A stretch of 42,544 bases of DNA from Welwitschia mirabilis (Eukaryota > Gnetophyta > Gnetopsida > Welwitschiales), in the NCBI GenBank assembly GCA_051453625.1, contig JBOZIK010000001.1:28170472-28213015 (forward strand). The letters are read 5' to 3'. Below are positions 1 through 10,560 of this stretch, piece by piece. Every line of letters begins with the position of its first letter. Positions within the stretch are counted from its first letter, which is position 1. Below the pieces are notes generated by a model that was given only the letters and a program-made list of their open reading frames with translations, ran no database searches and was not told the DNA's origin. Both the position numbers and the translations under genes were made by a program.

Positions 1-489
1 AATAAAAGTCTAAATCCTATTTTATCACATGATACTAATCAGTTTTAAAAAACTTTATTGATAGGTAGTGTCTTAATAACCACTCTATTTTAATTAATAT
101 TAAATCCTAAACCAAAAATCATAAATACTAAATTACAACTTTCTTAAGGTTTAAATACAAAAAACAATAGAAAAGTCAAAAATCACAACTAAAAAGTGCA
201 GAAAAATTCTTCATTGAAATGTACAGCTAATTTTACTTGAAGTAATATGCCTTTTGCTTAATTGTAAAGGCTTCACAAACCTTTGAAATGTTTTCATTTT
301 ACTTCTTCTCAATTTATTTACCTCCTCTCTAAGATAAATTTCAAGCACAATGACATCTAAAACCTCTCCTTGTTAAGTATTCTTCTAGATGTTACATTAG
401 TATATTAAGTATCCTTTCAATGTCTTTATCAAATTATCACATCAGTATTACTTTTCTTAAAGTATTATCATTTTAACTAATGGTTTATT
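1..489. other. AT-rich sequence with no recognisable gene
   Basis: All reading frames are broken by frequent stops, and I see no protein-family motif, RNA gene or terminal repeat. The last ~100 bases may contain very diverged units of the 51-bp array that follows. Confidence 0.5.
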
Positions 490-965
490 TTTCTCTTTTA
501 TAAGTACAAGTTTCCATGATGATTCTATAGACATCTAATCAGTCCTACATGAAATACTGACATCTAATACTAGCTCTTAGCTAAGTTTGTTTCTATAAAA
601 TAAAATATTAGCATCTTATAATATCTTCAAGACCTCTTTTTAATTCAAAACTATAATAGTGGTGTTTTATACTATCTAGAAGGTCTTCTACTAACTTATA
701 ATTAAAACACTATTGTTACTTACAAACTATGGTACCTTTTATGGACTCAAAATTAGAACACAGATATCTTATTAATGATAAGAATTTCTAGTGACTTAAG
801 ATTAGAACATTGACATCTTATATTGATTGTAAAATCTTTTTGTAACTTAGGATTAGAAGATTATAATTCTACATTAACTACATGACTTTCTATTGATTTA
901 TGATTAAAGTATTGTATTCTTGCTTAGATTACTTTTTTAACTTTATAACTAAAAATAGGTTTCTT
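490..965. repeat. degenerate tandem array, period about 51 bp
   Basis: A unit shaped like ACTTAAGATTAGAACATTGA, followed by a CATCTTAT-type segment and a T-rich end, recurs. The common ACTT/ATTC anchor falls at about 643, 694, 745, 794, 845, 896 and 940, giving spacings of 51, 51, 49, 51, 51 and 44. Fainter units seem to begin near 592 and 543, and perhaps earlier. Units differ by many substitutions, so the array is old. The period is divisible by three (17 codons), but I see no conserved reading frame. It lies just upstream of the RBR relic. Confidence 0.6.
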
Positions 966-1249
966 ATAAAATGTTCTAGTTTATCAAAAGTCATCATAGA
1001 GCATTGGGTATATATATAAAAAATAAATAATGGAGTTAGGGTAATTGTCTAAATAAAAAATTGATGCCTTGCATACCAAAGTCAATGCTATATTGAATGT
1101 AGAATTTATGGACAATAAGGATTACATCATATAGAAACAAGACTAATATTCATACAAGGGTGGTCTTCATTACAATGCATATGTTACTGACTATCATGAT
1201 GCTATTAATCTTTTATAGGACTTCTTATCAAGGAAAACTTTCTACCTCA

Positions 1250-1945
1250 TGAAGCTATCATTATTTCCTCTTATGATGCTATTTTTTTATTTGAGGATTC
1301 ATGTCTCTAGTAGATTTAAAGACATGGTTACTTGCACTAGTCGCTTACTCTTAATATTGACAATCTTGATAATGCACATTTCTATTTAGTACAAGAATTT
1401 TTCTTTGAATGACTCTACCTAATTTTAAAAAAAAATTTGAAATGGGAATTTCTCTTATAGCATATTTTTGTAAGATTTACTCTACATCTGAAGAGGATAT
1501 TTGTAAAACCTTTGAGATGATAAATAAGTTTAGTGTTGATGCTATAAAAAAAACTTCATAGCCTGATTTAGAATGTCAGGCTAAGGGATTGAATGATATT
1601 GATTGTAAGGGTCCTACATATTTTGAAAATATAATGGAAAAGGGTGAATTATATTTAAATATCAAAATTATTGATAAGGATTATGAGGATGCTATACATG
1701 ATTAAGGTGAGCTTGATAAGAGAATGTTTATAAATGATGATGATTCTCTACTTTCTATAGTTAGTATTTTAGCTAGTAGTGCTATTGCATCAGGAGTAAA
1801 GAGAAAATATAAAGCTATTGCATCACCTACAAAACTATAACAAACCCCTTTATACAAGGCCTTCCTTTGATATCACATGTAATAAAGGCTTCACTTCTGA
1901 TAGTGTAAGGATACCATCTCCAACACTAGTAACTGAAGCAATGTG
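1250..1945 (+). pseudogene. RETINOBLASTOMA-RELATED (RBR) protein fragment, decayed and apparently intronless
   Basis: Plant RBR is the nuclear pocket protein that binds E2F and restrains the G1/S transition. Translation across frames gives SSRFKDMVTCTSR, then YKNFSLNDST (near 1390-1420), then TSEEDICKTFEM, GLNDIDCKGPTYFENIMEKG, KDYEDAIH and KRMFINDDDSLL, and finally SGVKRKYKAIASPTK. These match, in order, the end of the RBR N-terminal domain and the linker before pocket A. The segment is about 230 of roughly 1,000 residues. A frameshift lies in the A-run near 1429-1437, and several Gln codons are TAA/TAG. No intron interrupts the match although plant RBR genes have many introns, so a processed copy or one captured by a mobile element is likely (inference). 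The N-terminus and the pocket are absent. Confidence 0.75.
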
Positions 1946-2141
1946 TTAGTCTTGTTGAGTTATGTCTCAAGCATAATAGGCTTATACACCCACCTTAGGA
2001 CTTTAGTCTAATAACAGAGTTATAGATATTAAAGTTATTTGGAAATTCTCTTAAATTTTTATCAGAAATATTACCATTATCAAATTTTCTATAGTTATCA
2101 CCTACAAATGTTCAAATAGAGGGCAATCAATTCTTATCTTG

Positions 2142-2371
2142 TGTTGATATCTAAATCAATATAGACAACATCCCCTATTTTGCATTAATGCATAAACTCT
2201 ATGCCTTTTTCTCCCTAATTTTCCAATTCTCATCTTGTTAACTTCCACTTATTACATCTTCTCTCGCTAAATTACTATAAAATAAGATTTAATCCTTAAA
2301 ATTGATTAGAAGGATATAAGTAACATCCTAGCTAAGCTAATTTTGATGGACCTAAATCACTCCTTAATTTT
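2142..2371 (+). repeat. direct repeat R1, first copy (second at 3272-3498)
   Basis: About 230 bp here match about 227 bp at 3272-3498. Shared words include ACATCCCCTATTTTGCAT, CTAATTTTGATGGA and AAATCACTCCTTAATTTT. Both copies lie in the LRR relic. The second begins immediately after a 100-N gap, so a real tandem duplication and a misplaced allelic contig are both possible. Confidence 0.75.
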
Positions 2372-3013
2372 CTTTCCTTTTTAAAGGAAGCTCTCTAAGC
2401 TCTGAGATGCTACTTCTATTATGTTACTCTGAAAACTTAAATGCCTTCTCAACCTTGAAATTAAGAGATGCCATTCAGACTGTTGAATCCTTCACTGATG
2501 ATATTATGCACTAGACTAATAAAATGTTTAAAGTTAGCATGCATAGCATGATTGTTTAAGCTTCCTCCTAGATTTCCATAAGTAAGATCATGTTTTTATG
2601 AGGGATATAATGGTAAATGGTGATAAGCTTCTAGAGAATCTAGCAAATAGTTGTACTTGAGGAGGCATCTAAGGCACTATAGATGAAATATTTTATGTTT
2701 TATTTTTCTCCTTCTAAACTACCCAAAAGGCACTTCAAATGCATCATGTCTAGATGCTATCTCACTATTCCAAGAATAATTACCTAGATAATTGAAATAA
2801 GTTGGTTGCATCTATAGTAATTTAATCTTTGTTTTCCTTGTGTTCTTTGTGGAATGCCAACCTTCTATCCTCCCTATTATTGAAGGGCTTCACTGTCCTT
2901 CGTAATTTCAATCATAATAACTTCATATTGGCACTTCCTTCTTTTATATTAGCTAATGCTATTTTTGAAGAATGGTTATCCTATGAGTTATCTTTAAATG
3001 GCAATAATTTTTT

Positions 3014-3171
3014 AGAAAAAATTCCTATCTCTCTATTTACCTCATGTGTGAAACTTTAGAGCTTGAAACTAAACATTAGCTCAAATCTTTTGTTAAGAAC
3101 TATTATCATAACAAATTATAGTTCCTTGAAGTTTCTAAATTCCTCATGCAATGGAATGAAAGGACTAATAC
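3014..3171 (+). repeat. direct repeat R2, first copy (second at 3513-3672)
   Basis: About 158 bp, from the TTTACCTCATG word to ATGGAATGAAAGGACTAATA, recur at 3513-3672. The first copy stops exactly at the N gap; the second reads on into further LRR-type sequence. The 642 bp between R1 and R2 in the first copy are missing from the second copy. Confidence 0.75.
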
Positions 3172-3769
3172 NNNNNNNNNNNNNNNNNNNNNNNNNNNNN
3201 NNNNNNNNNNNNNNNNNNNNNNNNNNNNNNNNNNNNNNNNNNNNNNNNNNNNNNNNNNNNNNNNNNNNNNNGATGTTCATATTGAGAGAGAAAACATCCC
3301 CTATTTTGCATCAAGGCATAAATGTTGTGCCTTTTTCTCTCTTGTTTTTTGATTCTCATCTTATTAACATTCATCTCTTACATCTACTCTAGCTAAGATT
3401 ACTATAAAATAATCTTTGATCCCTAAAATTGATCAAAAGGGTATAAGCAGCATCTTAGCTAAACTAATTTTGATGGATTTAAATCACTCCTTAATTTTGA
3501 GGGTATAAGTAGCATCTTGAAAACATTCTTGTCTTTCTATTTACCTCATGCATGAAACTTTAAAGATTGAGAGTAAATATCAGCTTAAATCTTTTATTAA
3601 GCACTGTTCTTATAAATTATAGTTCCTTGAATTTTCTAGATGCCTCATGCAATGGAATGAAAGGACTAATACCCACGTTCCTAAGCAACATGTCCTTCTT
3701 AGAAAGTAATACTATAAAGCTTGATTCTTAAGCTTGATTCTACTATATAGTAAAATCATGAAAACCATA

Positions 3770-4900
3770 TTTAAATTATAAACATGCGTTTAATACTTCT
3801 TTTGCATTTGATGTTTTCTCCATTTCCTCAAGGATCTGTAGTAATTCATTTCTTAATTCTAGATTAATTTGTGGTTATTCATGACCACTAAAATCATCTA
3901 GATTAAAAAGTTTCCATGGGCTATGCTTTTGAGTTTTAGTCAAATCATAATTATAAAGAACATAATATTTGTTCCAAGAACTATCTAGAATTTATCTGAC
4001 GCTAGTTTTATGGATGTGATTCTATCATCATACCAAGCTCCCTCACTTTTATCATCTTTCCATCATACTTTGCACTTGTCTATAATAGTCTAATTTATAT
4101 TTAATGAAGCTTTGTATCAGTTTTTCTCAATAATAAAATCAACATTGTATGTCAATTTAGGCAAATTTAATTTAAAGGTTTTTCCATAAACATTAGAACT
4201 AGGATGAATAAACCTGAGGGCTAATTTGTAAAAAGTTTCTCTAAATTCTAGAATAGTTGAATACTCAAGACTAATGACATAAAAAAGTTACACAAATCTG
4301 ATATTGCCTTTAATGGACTTCCAAGGTCCACATTCTTGAAATGGGCTTCTTAACAAAAACTCTTCATGCCCCTAATAACATGACACTCTTAGTAGACATT
4401 ATAGAAAATCTAGAAATAATAAACATTATTAGGTCTTACAACTAGAAAAGCAATTTACAAATACCTATCTTACATATGCAACTTCCTCTTCAAGTTGTGA
4501 AATATAGTAGATTTCAAATTTAGCTTCATAAAGCATAAGACATAACTATCTTTCTACTGTTTGTTTGCTAATGTTCTTATGAGTCAATATCTTAGAAATA
4601 CTATTTGGGATTCCCTTCTTATCAGTGTAATCTCTAAAATCCCAAACAACCTATTCATTAGATTCTGAATTGCAACTATTCCATTTTAAAGGCTTCTATT
4701 AACGAAATTAAAGCCTATGATAATTGAATGAACTTATTTCCATAACTCCTCCAAATGGATTACTTCTCTCATGCTAATTTACTAAGAAAAAAGTGATCTT
4801 CATTCTTCTATATTTCTTAGAATCTATAAGCTAGACCGTTTCATTCATTAAATGAATAAGAAGTTAAAGTTCATAATATATTTTAATAATTATAAATCTT
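3770..4900 (-). pseudogene. unidentified coding relic
   Basis: I do not recognise this gene. On the minus strand, several long stretches read as good protein if a few Gln-to-stop changes and frameshifts are ignored. In order they include NPFGGVMEISSFNYHRL (about 4780-4725), VVWDFRDYTDKKGIPNSISK (about 4655-4595), LMLYEAKFEIYYISQLEEEV (near 4500), FRETFYKLALRFIHPSSNVY (about 4250-4190), SEGAWYDDRITSIK (near 4035), and SWNKYYVLYNYDLTKTQKHS followed by PWKLFNLDDFSGHE (about 3975-3880). The GAWYDDRI segment and the aromatic-rich part after it loosely recall a Tudor/Agenet-type fold, but this is only a resemblance. No retroelement domain is visible. The relic lies between the LRR relic and the solo LTR, in opposite orientation to the LRR relic. 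It could be a host gene fragment or part of a transposon. Confidence 0.45.
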
Positions 4901-5408
4901 TTCTCAAAGACATAATTCATGCATTCACTGGCTGACTATTGCACCCCATTTTTATGAACACTATGAGATCCTTCTCTAAATATAATAATAGTGAGATAAT
5001 TACTTGAATCTTTTGAAAGTGACACCATTTCAGAAAGGCACTCTTGGGACACTGAAAGTTACTATTTTTGCATGTTATGAGATGCATGTATTATGAACCA
5101 AAGTCCAGAATGAGAACTTGATTCATTTCATTAATCACATTATTTATGATGCCTACTCTTCGCATCATTGTTCTATAGCATTGAAGTAGAAAGAAAGAAG
5201 CATCCTAATATTTCACAAAGTTTTAAATATTTTCAGAACTCATACTTATAGATGTAGAGTTAAGTCTCTTCTATCTTTAGCATTTTCACTGGTAATGGAG
5301 AGAATATTAGTCTAATATTAATAAAATTAATGGTTCTTATATCACACCACTAAATATCTAGGAAAAAGCCTCTTATTCCTCAAAAGGAGTATTTAATGAA
5401 AGGATTGA
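4901..5408. other. AT-rich spacer before the solo LTR
   Basis: No gene, RNA or transposon end was recognised. A segment near 5380-5400 (CAAAAGGAGTATTTAAT) recurs at about 6548, on the other side of the solo LTR, so the LTR may have landed within or beside an older short duplication. Confidence 0.4.
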
Positions 5409-6508
5409 TGTTATGTCACCAGCTTATATGTATTTGATAGGGTATTATAAGTTGTTTTGGAGGTAAATTAAGAGATAAATGCTTAATTCTTATGATAATT
5501 AAGAACTGAGATGAAAAGAATAAAAACATGCAGTTTCTAGATAAATTACAAGCATTTCATATAGATATGAATAAATATTATTTTTGGATAATTATTCCTG
5601 CAAAAAATGAGTGATCAGTCTAAATGAAGATTGATAAAAGCCTGTCATCCACCTCATCGTCTGAACGTCACTAGCAGATAACATCTCAAACAGGGTAATA
5701 CCAAGTTCACATGCAGATCACAAGCAGTTAAACTAGAAGCTAAATAGATATCTAATTGTCAGTCTTCGATGTCTTCTCCTTTTTCTGAATGACTAGTAGG
5801 ATGACACTATCCTCTTATACTTCTACTGAATGTTTTCCTTAGTTGTCGCTACTTCTTTATGACTTTACTTTGCATGTTAGCTAGGGTTTCTCCTCTACTT
5901 CTTTGTCAGTTTCTTTTCCTTTTCTGTCTATAAATAAAGGTCTCCCCCTTGATTCCTAATTATTTTTGATAGTACATGACATTCTCATAATAGAAGATCT
6001 TAGGACCAACGAACCATCTTGTAATCTAGAGAGATGGTACCTTGGTATTGGGTTGCGTATCCTCCATTAAGGAATGACTACTTTGTAATACAAATGTATT
6101 TTATGCTTCTTAATATGAATTATCTTTTTTGTTCAATATATATAGGAATCTCTCCCTCATAGTTTATGTTGTTTAAGATTTATGACAGGTTTCTTCTATT
6201 ATATAGATTATGAGGATAGCCTTTATCAAGAGTGAGCTTGATTAGATTAGGTGCATTATTATTTCTTTTCATAGATTAGTTTTGCATTGTTATTTCAATT
6301 ACATGCATTGCAATTTATTTTAGTAGATTAGGGTTACATATTTCTATCTTGAAACCAACTCTATTATTTCTATACTATTGGCCTTCGATGGAATTATGAT
6401 ATTTAGATCACTCCCAACTATACTAGCATGTTATGTTTGTGTATCTTATTTATAATTAACAAGAATTAGATCAAGGCATGAAACATTGCATAAATATGCA
6501 CCGCAACA
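5409..6508 (+). mobile_element. solo LTR of the Athila-like family, with intact target-site duplication
   Basis: The element begins TGTTATGTCACC and ends ATGCACCGCAACA, giving the TG...CA termini of an LTR. It is 1,100 bp long, close to the 1,098-bp LTR of copy C. The five bases before it (5404-5408) and after it (6509-6513) are both ATTGA, a perfect 5-bp duplication. It is homologous in reverse complement to the LTRs of copies A-C. No internal region is attached, so LTR-LTR recombination removed the rest of the element (inference). It is the only copy here in full plus orientation. It looks less decayed than the LTRs of A and B: it keeps a TATA box and several CpG sites. Confidence 0.9.
5929..5936 (+). 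promoter_or_regulatory. TATA box of the solo LTR
   Basis: TATAAATA, followed by AAGGTCTCCCCC. The same block occurs on the minus strand of the copy C LTR (33665-33672) and, partly, in the plus LTR fragment (32960-32968). Its position in the middle of the LTR suits the start of the R region. Conservation between copies supports a promoter role; activity is unknown. Confidence 0.6.
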
Positions 6509-6854
6509 ATTGACAGCCACATTTATAAGTAACATGTCTCTCTAAAGCAAAAGGAGTATTTAATAAATGCCTTAAGTAAATGAAGTTTCTAGGCATACTA
6601 AATGAACATCATTCATTGCAAATTTTAAATTCATTCAACCTATAATCTATAAGAAAAAATAATTGTTATAGATTTTATTCAACATTCATAGAATCTAGAT
6701 GAAAAATGGAAAGGAAGACTTCACAAATATAATAAATTTTAGAATTACATTAAATCTGGGAGATCTACAACACAACTAGGAAGAAATTATAAATCCTTAC
6801 CTCAGTCTAATGCTTTTCCAGCATAGACAAATAAGATCTATAAAAAATCTTCTC
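6509..6854. other. spacer between solo LTR and poly(A)-binding-protein relic
   Basis: It starts with the right-hand ATTGA duplication. The segment near 6548-6575 (AAAAGGAGTATTTAATAAAT, then GCCTTAAG) resembles both the left flank of the solo LTR and the CCTTAA-type words near the CACTA-like end at 7546. No coding match was seen. Confidence 0.4.
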
Positions 6855-7195
6855 AGAGGTTGTGATAATAATAAATGGAAATGGAATGTCAAGAGGTTTT
6901 AGATTTGTCAACTTTAAAATACATAAAGATGTTCGAGCTGCAATACAGAGATTTAATAACTCTCAGCTTTATTCAAAGATATTATTTATATGAAGATCAC
7001 AAAATAAAGAAGAGCATATACAAATCCTGAAAAGAGCAATTGTAGATGCCCGAGTGTATGTAAAAAATCTTGAGGATGCTATGAATGAAGATGTATTACA
7101 TAAGCTATTCAGATGTAATGACACATAACATCTGCTATGATAATGTATCATGAGAAAAGAGTAAACAAATACATAGGATAGTGTTGATTAATCCT
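6855..7195 (+). pseudogene. poly(A)-binding protein (PABP) fragment, RRM3-RRM4 junction
   Basis: Cytoplasmic PABP binds mRNA poly(A) tails through four RRM domains. The reading includes GMSRGFRFVNF, the RNP1 motif of an RRM, normally (K/R)GFGFVxF. Next come DVRAAIQRFNNSQLYSK and an RxQNKEE segment, matching the usual GRAQKKxE linker. VYVKNLEDAMNEDVLHKLF (near 7050-7105) is RNP2 and helix 1 of the next RRM, and ITSAMIMYHEKRVNKYIG follows after one frameshift. Order and spacing fit the end of RRM3 and start of RRM4, although the inter-domain linker looks about ten residues short. One stop replaces Gly or Arg in the linker. The rest of the gene is missing. It abuts CACTA-like subterminal sequence, so transposon capture is possible. 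Confidence 0.75.
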
Positions 7196-7196
7196 A

Positions 7197-7546
7197 ATTG
7201 TATACTTTATTTTTTGAAAATGTAATGTTGCACTTTCCTCGATTACACACATGGCTTAATTGTATTTTTATATCTTTTACAATATTTATCCTATTAAATG
7301 CCTTAAAAATTCCTCACCTTTTGTAGTTTTATTTGGTTAAGAGCCTTAAAAGACTAGAAACATTAAAGGCATTGATATATAAATGCCTTAACAACATTTT
7401 ACATTAGCTTTTAAGGTGTTTCTTTAAAAATATCTTAATAAAACTATTTTTTTCCAAAACATTTATTTAAATGAATACCTTAAAATGCTCTATAATTAAT
7501 TTATTTATTTAAATAAATACCTTAAAAGCATCTATTTCTTATAGTG
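7197..7546 (-). mobile_element. CACTA-like (EnSpm/CMC) transposon terminus with subterminal repeats
   Basis: The plus strand ends in TTTCTTATAGTG at 7535-7546, so the minus strand starts CACTATAAGAAA, a typical CACTA terminus. Over the preceding ~250 bp the word CCTTAAAA or CCTTAA recurs (near 7300, 7345, 7385, 7480 and 7520), once inverted (TTTTAAGG near 7412), as in CACTA subterminal regions. Immediately after 7546 the protease relic of copy A begins. No transposase was seen, and the opposite end was not found with confidence, so this is a fragment or a small non-autonomous element. Confidence 0.5.
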
Positions 7547-8061
7547 AAAGCTTTCGGTTTTCTACTTCAAGTGGATCATCAAATAAGGTATGCTCATAAA
7601 GCATTAATTATCTTTCTTCAAGTGGACAATGTTGTCAAAATTAGACTAGGTTTAATTTCTCCTTTAATATTCAACTCATCACCTAAATCCTTTTCAGTAG
7701 CATCAAATACTCTAATGGTAAACTTTTTATTTCCTAAGTGACATTCCATCATTCTAGTTCTAGTATCGATAATGCATTGAGCTATTGCACAAAAAGCTCC
7801 ACCTAGAAGTAATGGAGAACCTTCTTTATACTTAAATTTAATCACAATAACATATATAGGATAGAATGCTTCTTTAATTTAAATTACCAAATCTTTAATT
7901 ACTTCTAAATATTTCTTTAATGATGTATCTACTCATTCTAAGACAATCTATGTAGGTTTAATTCTACCTTCTAAACCAAGTTATTGACAAATATGTGAGT
8001 GCATAATATTAACACTTGATACTATATTAATTAGTGCTTTTTTTATATTTTATTTGCTTCT
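7547..8061 (-). pseudogene. retroviral-type aspartic protease relic, copy A
   Basis: A 75-residue open stretch (7845-7618) contains SPLLLGGAFCAIAQCIIDTR and CHLGNKKFTIRVFDATEKDL. These align with PLLLGRAFYKTVHCILN and CHFGNKHFSIRVFD of copy C, the C-terminal half of an Athila-type pepsin-like protease. The plus strand near 7925-7990 corresponds to the flap region with stops. The catalytic Asp region would fall in the N gap beginning at 8062. The domain matures Gag-Pol in virus-like particles. Confidence 0.7.
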
Positions 8062-8768
8062 NNNNNNNNNNNNNNNNNNNNNNNNNNNNNNNNNNNNNNN
8101 NNNNNNNNNNNNNNNNNNNNNNNNNNNNNNNNNNNNNNNNNNNNNNNNNNNNNNNNNNNNNNNNNNNNNNNNNNNNNNNNNNNNNNNNNNNNNNNNNNNN
8201 NNNNNNNNNNNNNNNNNNNNNNNNNNNNNNNNNNNNNNNNNNNNNNNNNNNNNNNNNNNNNNNNNNNNNNNNNNNNNNNNNNNNNNNNNNNNNNNNNNNN
8301 NNNNNNNNNNNNNNNNNNNNNNNNNNNNNNNNNNNNNNNNNNNNNNNNNNNNNNNNNNNNNNNNNNNNNNNNNNNNNNNNNNNNNNNNNNNNNNNNNNNN
8401 NNNNNNNNNNNNNNNNNNNNNNNNNNNNNNNNNNNNNNNNNNNNNNNNNNNNNNNNNNNNNNNNNNNNNNNNNNNNNNNNNNNNNNNNNNNNNNNNNNNN
8501 NNNNNNNNNNNNNNNNNNNNNNNNNNNNNNNNNNNNNNNNNNNNNNNNNNNNNNNNNNNNNNNNNNNNNNNNNNNNNNNNNNNNNNNNNNNNNNNNNNNN
8601 NNNNNNNNNNNNNNNNNNNNNNNNNNNNNNNNNNNNNNNNNNNNNNNNNNNNNNNNNNNNNNNNNNNNNNNNNNNNNNNNNNNNNNNNNNNNNNNNNNNN
8701 NNNNNNNNNNNNNNNNNNNNNNNNNNNNNNNNNNNNNNNNNNNNNNNNNNNNNNNNNNNNNNNNNNNN
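8062..8768. other. assembly gap, 707 N
   Basis: It covers the junction of protease and gag in copy A. Long apparent frames through it are meaningless. Confidence 0.95.
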
Positions 8769-10560
8769 ATTTTTCAAAATGATAAATTCATACTTACATT
8801 TCACATTAAGGATTTAATATATTCATCAAAGGTAGGATTAGCATTTAGTCTATCAAGCCAAGAGGTAGCAGTTTTCTTACCTTTATCTTGAATAGCATTT
8901 TTCTTTAAATTATTTAAAATCGAGGGGAAAATATGGTTTTTTAAATTTTAATATCCCCTTATTCTTCATCATTTTTTTGATTTTGAGATGTTTAAGTCTC
9001 ATGAATTGTAGGTGTTATATCATTTTTACTTCCTATCACAACCTTATAGTATTTTGTTTACTTCATTAGGGTTTGGTAAAGGTTGTGTTGTAAGTAACTC
9101 TTATGATATTTAATTAGTAAGCATAGTTTATTAAATAATATTAATAAGATTTGCAATGTTTGAATTTGTTTTTTGTTGAGATTTTATTAACTCATCAATA
9201 CAGTTTTTAAGTGGAACATTTTGGTTTTGTGAGTTTGATGTTCTTACTTGAAAATTTAACTTGCTTAGTTGGAAGTTTGAGTTATTTGTCTAAAAATTAG
9301 CATTTTCAAGTCTAATTTCTAAATGGTTAAAAATCTAGTTGATTTTCTTGAAATTTCTTAAATTTCTTTTCAAAATATTAAGAATTTGGTTATCCATTCA
9401 TCCTAGCTTAAAATTAATTTGATTTTGATTTTGATTTTGATTTTTAAAGTTTGAATATTTTTTATTAAATGCACACACCTCTTCATAAATATTTTCTTTG
9501 TAAATAGGTAATAAAGGACAATCTTTTATTACATGGTAGTTGTCTTCACATAAATTACAAGTTAGAATCACAAACACACTCTTTTTAATTGCTACCTTTG
9601 TATCTAAGATCATTTGAGTGATTTTTTTTTTTTTAAAGTATTGTAGTGAAATACTTAACAATATTTCTTCATTCTTGTTCTATTTTTACTTCTTCTTTTT
9701 CTTTTTTAACTTTTTTAAGATCTTTTATATTTTATCCTACTATATGATTAGGTATTAGTTTAGACCAAGTTTAACTTTTCACAATTTCTTTCCATAATCC
9801 CCATGTATTTTCTAAAATGAGATTTATCAAATTTCCTCTACATAAAAAATCTACAAGTTATTAGGTTTGGCTATTAAGTTTACTATAGAAATAATCTATA
9901 AATTCTGCTTGAGTGAAAGCATCTATAGGGTTATAATGTATGGTAGTAAAAAATCGCTCATAATTAAAGGCATAATCTTTATTAGGTTGTTGTTAAAAAT
10001 TCATTACTTCTTTATTTCTTTTTCTTATGGTTGTTTTACTTATAAATCTCTTTATATATGCATCTTTAACTTAGTTTAATGTTTTTAAAATTTTATGTAG
10101 AATAGTTCTTAACTATAGTTTAGCTTTTCCTTTTAGAGTAATGATAAAAATAACTATGTAAGTACAATCATTAATTCATTTTTTACCATTTCTGAAGGTA
10201 AGTACTAATTATTTGATATCAGCTATATGTCGAAGGGGATCTTCATCATTTTCTTCATTAAAAATAAGATAACATTTCAATTTTCTAACTCAATATCATC
10301 ACTAGGAGGTAAGTTAAAAGGGTTTCAAATTTTACATTTCTTATTTGCTATGAGTTATTTAAGGGTAACATTAGCATTCAAATTTATGGGAGTAGTAGAG
10401 GTTCTAATAATAATAGGAGGATTAGACGAAGCAACCTATTTTTATTTTTGTAATGAATTCAATATTGTGATAAAACAACTTTCTTCTAAACTATATTATA
10501 ATTTTTTTTAATTGGGAAAATCAGAGTCATAAATAATAAATTCAAAAAAAATATTTTTGC
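8769..10560 (-). pseudogene. gag relic, copy A, with an intact CCHC zinc knuckle
   Basis: Gag forms the virus-like particle and its C-terminal knuckle binds RNA. An 87-residue open stretch (9661-9398) contains CNLCEDNYHVIKDCP, a perfect C-x2-C-x4-H-x4-C knuckle, followed by a Gln/Asn-rich run. Segments on either side align base by base with gag of copies B and C (for example 10140-10330 with 27420-27610 and 40980-41120). The N-terminus is expected near 10560, next to a TTGCATACTT word shared with copy B. Stops and frameshifts are frequent elsewhere. Confidence 0.7.

Larger units (their letters stand above)
1950..3720 (+). pseudogene. leucine-rich-repeat receptor-like protein relic
   Basis: Several LRR-type segments read on the plus strand. 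Around 2020-2140 there is LKLFGNSLKFLSEILPLSNF. At 2829-3059 an open 76-residue stretch ends in LSLNGNNFLEKIPISLFTSC. At 3063-3165 there is NYSSLKFLNSSCNGMKGLI. A second copy near 3600-3700 reads NYSSLNFLDASCNGMKGLIP and then TFLSNMSFLE. The LxxLxLxxNxxxGxIP spacing is typical of the extracellular LRRs of plant receptor-like proteins, membrane proteins that often act in defence or development. Many stops and frameshifts, an internal duplication and a 100-N gap (3172-3271) show that it is not functional. No signal peptide or transmembrane tail was identified. The family call is good; the exact gene is unknown. Confidence 0.6.

Noticed and set aside
7544-7741. 65-residue plus-strand frame
   Set aside because: It is the complement of the copy A protease, which matches copies B and C on the minus strand.
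8034-8891. Long open frames on both strands around 8 kb
   Set aside because: Most of each frame is the 707-N gap; only short real ends exist.
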